64,000 nucleotides of DNA from Ariolimax columbianus (lineage: Eukaryota; Mollusca; Gastropoda; Stylommatophora; Arionidae): contig JAVGWX010000005.1 in assembly GCA_036924085.1 (NCBI GenBank), positions 82,861,666 through 82,925,665 on the forward strand, written 5' to 3'. The notes under the pieces are model-generated. The model saw only the letters and a list, made by a program, of their open reading frames with translations. It was not told where the DNA came from and ran no database searches. A program made the position numbers and the translations under genes. The number at the start of each line of letters is the position of its first letter. The stretch's first letter is position 1. Positions 46,901-55,900 of the stretch are shown here, one piece after another.

Positions 46901-49900
46901 ACATACATAACACTTTTCGCAGACAGACTTGTCAAAGCCAGTCAGGTGAGCCCTTTACAACACAATTATTGGCATCTTATATGTTTTATTACATAATGCA
47001 TCAATAAAAGATTAAAACGATTTATATATATTGTTTTTTTTGCAACTATCGCATACATTAACAAGAGGCATGTGGAATGTATAGCAGGTTGAGTGCAGAA
47101 ATATGGTTAAAATTTTCTAATGCAATTCACTTATATCTTGGAATAGGGTACAATGTTGCAAAGGTATTAGTCTATTCTGTTTTTTATCAATTTCACTACA
47201 ACTTTTTGATGGTTTGTCATTCATTTATCATTGACCTAGATGTATATATATATATATTGTTATACTATAGATTAATTTAGGTCACTGTTTAGTCTGCATT
47301 GATCTTATTTGTCTAGTTCTTCATAAAGACCTATATTGGTGAAAACTAACTTTGTTTAACATCAGTTACTTTTCTCACATAAAACTGCTTTTATAACCTT
47401 ATTTGTGTTTCTGCCATATTTACAGCAGCAATTTCAACAACGGATAAATGGATAAAAGAATTCTTCTTTTTCTTCTTCTTCTTCGTTTGATCTGAATCTC
47501 CCGCTACCAAGCCCTGAAAAGTTGTTTGCAAGTAGCAGAATGCAGTCCAGAGAACGGTATGCGTTGTATCGTAGTTTACAGCTTGACTGTGATATTTGCA
47601 CCTTTCGGTCCAACACATCTGACTTCAGCAGGCATTTTTGAGTACTGGGTTCCCTTCCCTCTTCGATCCCTTCTATTTAGCCAGTCTGCTCTGTTGCAGC
47701 CTGTTATCCAGGATCACTGCGTGGAAGAGTAGAAGGGTCTACTGTCTACTGTCTCTTACATTGATGGTACAATCTGTAAAGTTTTTCACCTGTCCATCTT
47801 TCAATGGTATCCTCCTACTTATAGCTATGTTTAGCTCTGGTGCATGGGAGCTGAGACGGTAGTCTGGTCAGGCACAACATACTGACCAGGACATCACGTC
47901 AGAGTCATGCACAATATACTGACCAAGACCAATATCACTTTCCATGTCGAGTTTCCTGGAAACAGGCTGTTTTTAAGGCAGTCTGACTGACGAGATGTGG
48001 ATAGATATGATCCCTGTAGTAATGGGCATCACACAGATGAAGCCAATAATAGCACAGTCACAGTCCACCTTCAGCAGTATGCTCAGAAAGCTACTACAAC
48101 CCACGACTTAAGACTCTTTTCAGGGTGCACAAATGAGTAAACCTTCTCATTGTGGGGATTAAACAACAACAAGATCCTTTGGTACATTTGCCACTGTACT
48201 GAAAAAAACATAACGAGTGTGGAGTAGCCTTTGAGTTAGAAACAGTATCCTAAATTTATTATGGGAATACAAGAGTGAATAACATATTTATAGAGATAGG
48301 AAGAAGAACAAAAAATGAAGTGATTAATGTGAAGAAAGTAATTAGTTAATTTTCTTTCCATTTGTGCAGTTAAGCTTCGTGGGGAGCTTAAGTCATCTAT
48401 CCTGTGGGGATTAAACAACAACAAGATCCGTTGGTACATTTGCCACTGTACTGAAAAAAACATAACGAGTGTGGAGTAGCCTTTGAGTTAGAAACAGTAT
48501 CCTAAATTTATTATGGGAATACAAGAGTGAATAACATATTTATAGAGATAGGAAGAAGAACAAAAAATGAAGTGATTAATGTGAAGAAAGTAATTAGTTA
48601 ATTTTCTTTCCATTTGTGCAGTTAAGCTTCGTGGGGAGCTTAATTAAGTCATCTATCCTGCGCCAATGTGAGCCCTTGTCGCTGCACTATCACTCTAATG
48701 TCTTCTATCCACCCACCTCGCGGCCGCCCACTTGTCCTGTAGCCAGATCTATCCTCATCAGTGGAAGTTGATGAGGGTGTATTCTCATGAGATCACCAAA
48801 TCAACTTATTTTCTGCCTAGAGACGTAGTGCCGACCATACTTTGAATGTCGTCGTTCCGCATTCTGTCTCTTCTGGTAACACCGATAACTTTCCTCAAAC
48901 ACTTAATTTCCCAAGTCAAAATTCTGCTTTCGCGCGTTCTTGACAGAGGCCATGTTTGGCACTGGTAGCACAGAATCGGCATAAATATACTGTTTATCAG
49001 AAAGTAATATGTTGTTTTAACAAATACTACCTACCTTCACATCCCAGAAAGGACATTGGATGAATGGAATATTTGGTGATAAACTTTTCTTCATAAATAA
49101 TTTTTGTGGCAAACATGATCTGTGACATCAAAATTAAGAGGTCACCTGAAGAAATACAATAATGAAATTCATTACAGTAATGAAAATGTGTGAGAGTCAG
49201 GGGCCTTTTATTCGGGTCAAAATAATAAAAACACTGGACACAACAAAGTTGTCCCATGCAAATCCTTAGGTCCTTAGTAGAGAAGATAGAATAGGTCCAC
49301 TGGACCCAACTGCCCCATGCAAATCCCTAAGCCTCTTGCTAGTTAGGATTGAATAGGTCCACTGGACCCAACTGCCCCATGCAAATCCCTAGGCCCCTTG
49401 CTTGAGAGTATAAAATACGTCCACTGGACCCAACTTTGCATGTTATGAAAGATGACAATCATCAATCACAACCTTTTCAACTCCATATGAAGCATAGGTC
49501 TTTGACAAATACATACCAGCTCATTGAACATTGACCTGACTTTGTTAAAGTTTTTGTGGTTTAAAGTTTCCACAGGATGGAGTAGTCAGCTCCATACCGA
49601 ACCCTTCTTAGTTGTCTTTTATGATATGCATGGCAGGTTACAATGCTATTCTTTGCTCTCCTTTCAGACTCTGCTAACAAGAAGTGTGAAGTGAGAAGTG
49701 TGTAAAAAAAGTGTTCAACTGGCAGAACAATTACAGTGATATTATTGCAATTTGCTTTAGTCTACTAGCATGTAAATAGGTATTTGGCTTGCAGTTTGGT
49801 AAGGCAAGGTGGTGAGCAGAACACACCCCTTTGTCACAAAAACTGAGGATTTGTCCAATGAAGTCTTCATCTGTCATAGTAGTCCTTCAACTGTTCTCAT

Positions 49901-52900
49901 AACCAACAGATGGAGTGGTGTGGGCTAGTGGTTAAGTGACATGGCTCATAATCTGAAGGTGGGGGGTTTGCTCCCCATCACAGTTACCCTGTTACCCCGG
50001 GAAGCAAACCCTTAGAAAATGTAGGAGAAAGCTGACCCTTAAATAAAATGCATGCAGAAGTCGGATGCACTGGGCCAAAGGTGCAAAATAAAAACATAGT
50101 ACAACGCACACCACCTTGGGGAATGGAGAAATAAGACAAATGCAACACAATAAAATAAGAAACAAAAAAACCCAACAGACTGGAGGGTGTCAATAACCAG
50201 GGTCGATTGCATCTTGTACATTTGACATGGTTAGCGAGTGCTCTATCATTTTGCTTCTCAGACACTCTCTCTAAGGTAGATATATCAAATGTTCTAGACA
50301 AATGCTAAGATCAACCAAGAACTGATTACCAGAACAACCAAGAACTGTTTACCAGAACAACCAAAAACTGCTTTCCCAGAACAAACATGAACTGCTTACC
50401 AGAACAACCAAGAACTGCTTACCCAGAACAAACAAGAACTGCTTATCAGAACAACCAAAAACTGCTTACCCAGAACAACCAAGAACTGGTTATCCACTTG
50501 CAAAAGGAATTGTTCCATGGGATTGGAAAGATGCAAGAGTGATCCCCTTATACAAAAAGGGCAAAAATCAGATCCAGTAAATTATAAACCGGTGAGTTTA
50601 ATGAACATAGTCTGTAAATTGTTAGAGTCAATAATCAAAGAAAACATTGTAATGCATTTAGACAAGTTTAATCTGATCAGAAATAATCAACATGGGTTTA
50701 CTAAAGGGAGATCGTGCTTTTCAAATCTATTAAAATTCATGGAGGAGGTTACTAAAATGATAGATTAAGGGGATCCTGTAGATGTTATTTGTCTAGATTT
50801 TGCAAAGGCCTTTGATGGAGTACCTCATCAAAGATTATTTAGAAAGTTAAAATCACATGGAATAGGTGGGGAAGTTGCCAAATGGATTGAAAATTGGTTA
50901 ACGGGAAGAAGGCAAAGGGTGGGTATAAATAAGGAGTACTCTGAGTGGTGTGAAGTGAAAAGTGGAGTGCCACAGGGCTCGGTTTTGGGACCAATTTTAT
51001 TCTTGATATATATAAATGATTTAGACATAGGTATGGGATCCATTATTGCAACATTTGCTGATGACACGAAACTATGCAGTAGTGTCTCATCTAAAGCAGA
51101 AGTAGATATATTGAGGTTGGATTTAGATAAAATTCGAGAATGGTCTGTAATCTGGCAAATGGAGTTTAATGTAGATAAATGTACAGTCATCCACATGGGT
51201 AGATCCAATATGGAACATAATTACAGAATGGGAGAGAACAATATTAGAAAGATAGAAAAGGAAAGTAACCTAGGGGTTATAATAGAACATACAAGTAAGG
51301 TGAGTGAGCAAGTCCAGGTAGCAGTGAAAAAAGCAAATGCAATGTTAGATATGATAAAAAGAAATATTAAACATAGGAGCAAGGAAGGGATAGTGGATTA
51401 GTTAGACCTAGATTGGAGTACTGTGTACAGGTGTGGAGTCCTTATCGTAGAGGGGATATAAACATGCTGAAAAGGATACAAAAAAGAACCGTTAACCAAT
51501 TTTCAATCCATTTGGCAACTTCCCCACCTATTCCATGTGATTTTAATTTTCGAAATAATCTTTGATGAGGTACTCTATCAAAGGCCTTTGCAAAATCCAG
51601 ATAAATAACATCCACTGGCTCCCCTTTATCTAACATTTTGGTAACCTCCTCCAAGAATTCTAATAGATTTGTTAAGCGTGATCTCCCTCTGGTAAACCCA
51701 TGCTGACTATTTCTAATTAGATTAAATTTGTCTAAATGCATTACAATGTTTTCTTTGATTATTGACTCTAACAATTTACAGACTATGCTCGTTAAGCTCA
51801 CAGGTCTATAGTTTGCTGGATCTGCCTTTTTGCCCTTTTTGAAAAAGGGGATCACTCCCGCATCTTTCCAATCCTGTGGAACAATCCCTTGTGCAAGTGA
51901 TTGAGAACATAATATAGCCAATGGTTTTGCTAATTGGTCTCTAATTTCAAACAGCAATTTTGGATGAATACCATCTTGACCTGGACATTTATCCACTTTC
52001 AACCCCTCCAATTTTTTAAAAACCATTTCCTCTGTAATACAGATTGATCCTAATCCTGCTGTATCCATGTCTCTTTGAAAAATATCTACAGGCTCTGGGA
52101 TCTTGGAGCAGTCCTCTTTTGTGTACACTGTGCCAAAGTAGTGATTGAGTAGATTTGCTGCCTCCCTATTTTCACTTATTTTTTTTCCTGTGCTGTCTAT
52201 GAGAGGGCCTACTTTGTCCTTTGATCTTTGTTTATTTCTAACATAAGAGAAGAAGCTTTTACTATCAGTCTTGATCCTCTGAGCAAGTTTCTTTTCGAAG
52301 TCTATTTTTGCTGTTTTATTTGCTTTCTGAGATATGTTCTGCTTGTCCAAATATTTTAAATATGTTTCTTTTGATTTACCTGCCTCTATATATTTTTTCC
52401 ATGCTTTATTTTTAGCTCTTCTACATTTAACTACAATTTTAGTGATCCACTTTTTACGCTTGGGGTTTACTTCCCTATATGGAACACATTCCTCTTTTAG
52501 CGTTTCTAGAACTGCTTTAAAACTCACCCACTCCTGTTCAACATCTGTTCCTCTGACAATATCTTCCCAGATTATGTGGTTCGCTGCCTCTTTCATCCTC
52601 TTAACATCTGTCTTAGAGTAGTCATATGTTCGCGTGTTTATGTTCACTTCTTTCCCTGCAATAAGATCCCATCGGATGATATGATGGTCACTTGAGCCAA
52701 ACAGTTCCCCTACGGTAACGTTTTCAATCATATTTTCCTCTGTAGTAAAAACTAGGTCGAGTATGTTTTTGCCTCTGGTGGCTGCTACTACATGTTGAAT
52801 TAAAAAATTTTCAGTTATGCACTTAAGAAAAGGTTTTGACTCTACAAGTGCTTCTGCCATATCCCATTTTATTTCTGGAAAGTTGAAATCCCCCATTAAT

Positions 52901-55900
52901 AATAAATTCCTATCACTTGCCTTTACTATGCTACTAATCAGCTCCTCATCTTCCTCCTTTTGACTTGATGGACATCTATAGCATACTCCAATCACTGTTT
53001 TTTCACCCCCACTTTCTATTTCACCCCATACACTTTCATTTTTGTTACCACATGATAAATCCTCTCTGCTAGTTATATTAACATAATTTATACAGTATAA
53101 TAAAACACCACCCCCCTTAGCCTTGTCTCCAACTACCCTATCCTTCCTTAACATTGTATATCCCTCTATTTCAAATTCACCATCTGCAATGTCCTCATAT
53201 GCCCATGATTCTGTTAACCCTATTATATCTGGTTTTTCTTCCTCTACATACAGTTCCAATTCTTCTCTTTTATTTACAATGCTTCTCACATTTGCATAAA
53301 AACATTTTAGTTTGCAATTTTGTTGTTTTTCCACTTTTTGTTTTTGCTGCATCATTTTAATGTTTGGTTTTCCACTACTTAATTCCCACTTCTCTGACCT
53401 AAACTCTGCCCTTTGACTACATCCTCTATAGCACCCTATTTTAGGCCTATCTTTAGTCTCATACTTTGTGCGCAACTGTGTTGCCTGGACGGAGGGTGTG
53501 TTGACCAAGGTCCATATGGGATCCAGAGAGGGAACCCTATACTCCACTGCCTCGCGAGGAGGGAGAGTTTGACGAGTACTCCTTATCGTATGTGTCGGTG
53601 TGATATTTGTGGCTGTCTTTGTAGTGCCGAGTACAGTGTGGATTTTTCTAAATTTTCTTATTCCTCCTCTTTTTCCCCTTTTGTTTTTTGGCTTCCTTGT
53701 CCTTCTATTTTGTGCGGACGAGTTGTTTTTTTGGAGGATGTTGTGTTCCCGCAGATGTTTGAGTATTTTGTTTGTGCATGATGATATTGTGAGTCGTAGC
53801 CCTAAGAGATGGGTTCTTGAATATTTTACGGATTTCACGGCTGCTGTTAAACCGTTTTCTCCCGCTGGTCGGTTCATGGCAGGGTCGTTATCGCGTCATG
53901 CACCAGTGATTTTCTGACCGTAAACATGACCCAGATCCCCTTGCGTGGGTAGCTGTGATCCTTTAATGAATTTGGAAGTCAGAAATGCACTTTCCACGAT
54001 CCTAAACAGTAGAAACACAGGTCGGAAACACAGGCCCAGTTAATTTTCACATCTAAATTATGCACAATTATATCCAAGAATGACGAGAATATCGCAGGAT
54101 AATCCTAGTAAACAAATATAAATCACTCCGACATTGGGAGCAACACAATTCAGCAGCCTATAATGGCGCTCGAACCGGAAGCTACTTTAGTCAGAGAGTG
54201 GTGAATACTTGAAATGCATTGCCACAGGAAGTAGTAGACGCAGGAACAATTAATGCATTTAAGAATAAATTTGATGGAGCTTTAGAGTTTTAGAGCTTTA
54301 ATTTTGCTTTAGAGCAAAGTAATGTAAATGAAACTGGTTGTATACAGACTCTGCAGAGTCTTCTAAACCAGTATGAAGACGTTAAGTTAGGTCAGAACAA
54401 ACAAGAACTGGTTACCCAGAACAAACAAGAACTGCTTACCCAGAACAACCAAGAACTGCTTACCCAGAATAACCATAATGAGTGTCGAGGTTGGATTTAG
54501 ATCATTTATGTTCCAAGAAGAGGCTCTCATACCATCATTAAAACAACCCGGCTATGAACTTCTGTAAAAGACTGTAAAAGAGAGAAAGATCTAAGATAAC
54601 TTGGTGAAACGATATGATAAGATTACTAATGTGGAATAGTATAAAAAAACCAGACAGATATCATTGGAACATGACGTGAGGAGAAAGCACTGGTGTTGAA
54701 TAGGACACATATTAAGGAATCCAGCTGATATCATTACAAGACAGTCTTTATTCTGGAATCCCCAAGACAAGTGAAGTATAAACAGATTAAAATACACATA
54801 AAGAAGAAAACTCAAGATAAACATAAAGAAGACAAGGAAGATGTGGACAAAGTTTGAACAGATTATACTGGAGGATGGTGTGCATCTGTAATTTCTTTTT
54901 TTAAATTACTTTTTTTGGCGTTTGCCTTATTTTTCTATTTCCCAAGGCGGTGTGCGCTGCACTATGTTTTTATTTTGCGCCTGTCATGCATTTTATGTAA
55001 GGATGTGCTTCCTCTTGCATTTTCTAAGGGTTTGCTTCCCCGGGGTAATGGACGGTGCTGTGATTGGGGATCGAATCCAGCACCTTCGAGTTGTCAGCCG
55101 TGTCACTTAATCACTAGCCCACATCATCCCCTGCATTTTCTAAATACCTGTGCTCCATATGAATCTAAACAGTTTTGATTAATTGATTGAATTTTGTAAA
55201 GAATCATGGAAGTCAAAAATAATCATGAACTACATTTGGGACATGGCACGAAAAATGATTACACACTGGGTAAAAGTTGTCAATGTTTCTTGCTGTCCTG
55301 AAAGATGTCATCAGGCATAATAGTCAGTATTTGCTTTGGCAGTCATTGACCAAGTCCATAAGAAGAAGTGGAAAAATGCATATTCCTTAGCATACTCACC
55401 TGCAGCAATGCCATACTTTTCGTAACCCATTGGGTTATTTACATAATCCGAAATGCCTGACACCGCAAAGCCTAGCGTTGCCACCACCACTCCAAACCAG
55501 ACGTAGCAGGCCAGTGGTTGTGCCAAGAAAGCCAAAGATAACAGGGCAGTGAAAAACACTACCGTACCTGAAGATGAAGTAAAACACTACAGTATCTGCA
55601 AAGTGAAATATTACTCATTTTAAAAGCAGGCATCAAGATGCTGAGCAGCGCATGAGCTGAAGTGGTCAGCGACCCATTGCTGACTGCTAGCGTCAGGGCC
55701 AGCGAACCAAAGCTGCCAAGACCCTTCTACACCTCCACGCGGTGATCCTGCACTGGATAACAGGCTGCAGCAAGGCAGACTGGATAAGGAGAAGGGATCG
55801 AAGAGGGAATGCTAACCCGGTACTCAAAAAATGCTTGCTGAAGTCGGATGTGTTGGACCGAAAGGTGCAAATACCGCAGTCAAGCTGTAAACTACAACAC

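Noticed and set aside
53413..53917. Plus-strand open frames over the CR1 N-terminal region
   Set aside because: Antisense to the intact 811-codon minus frame; no independent support.
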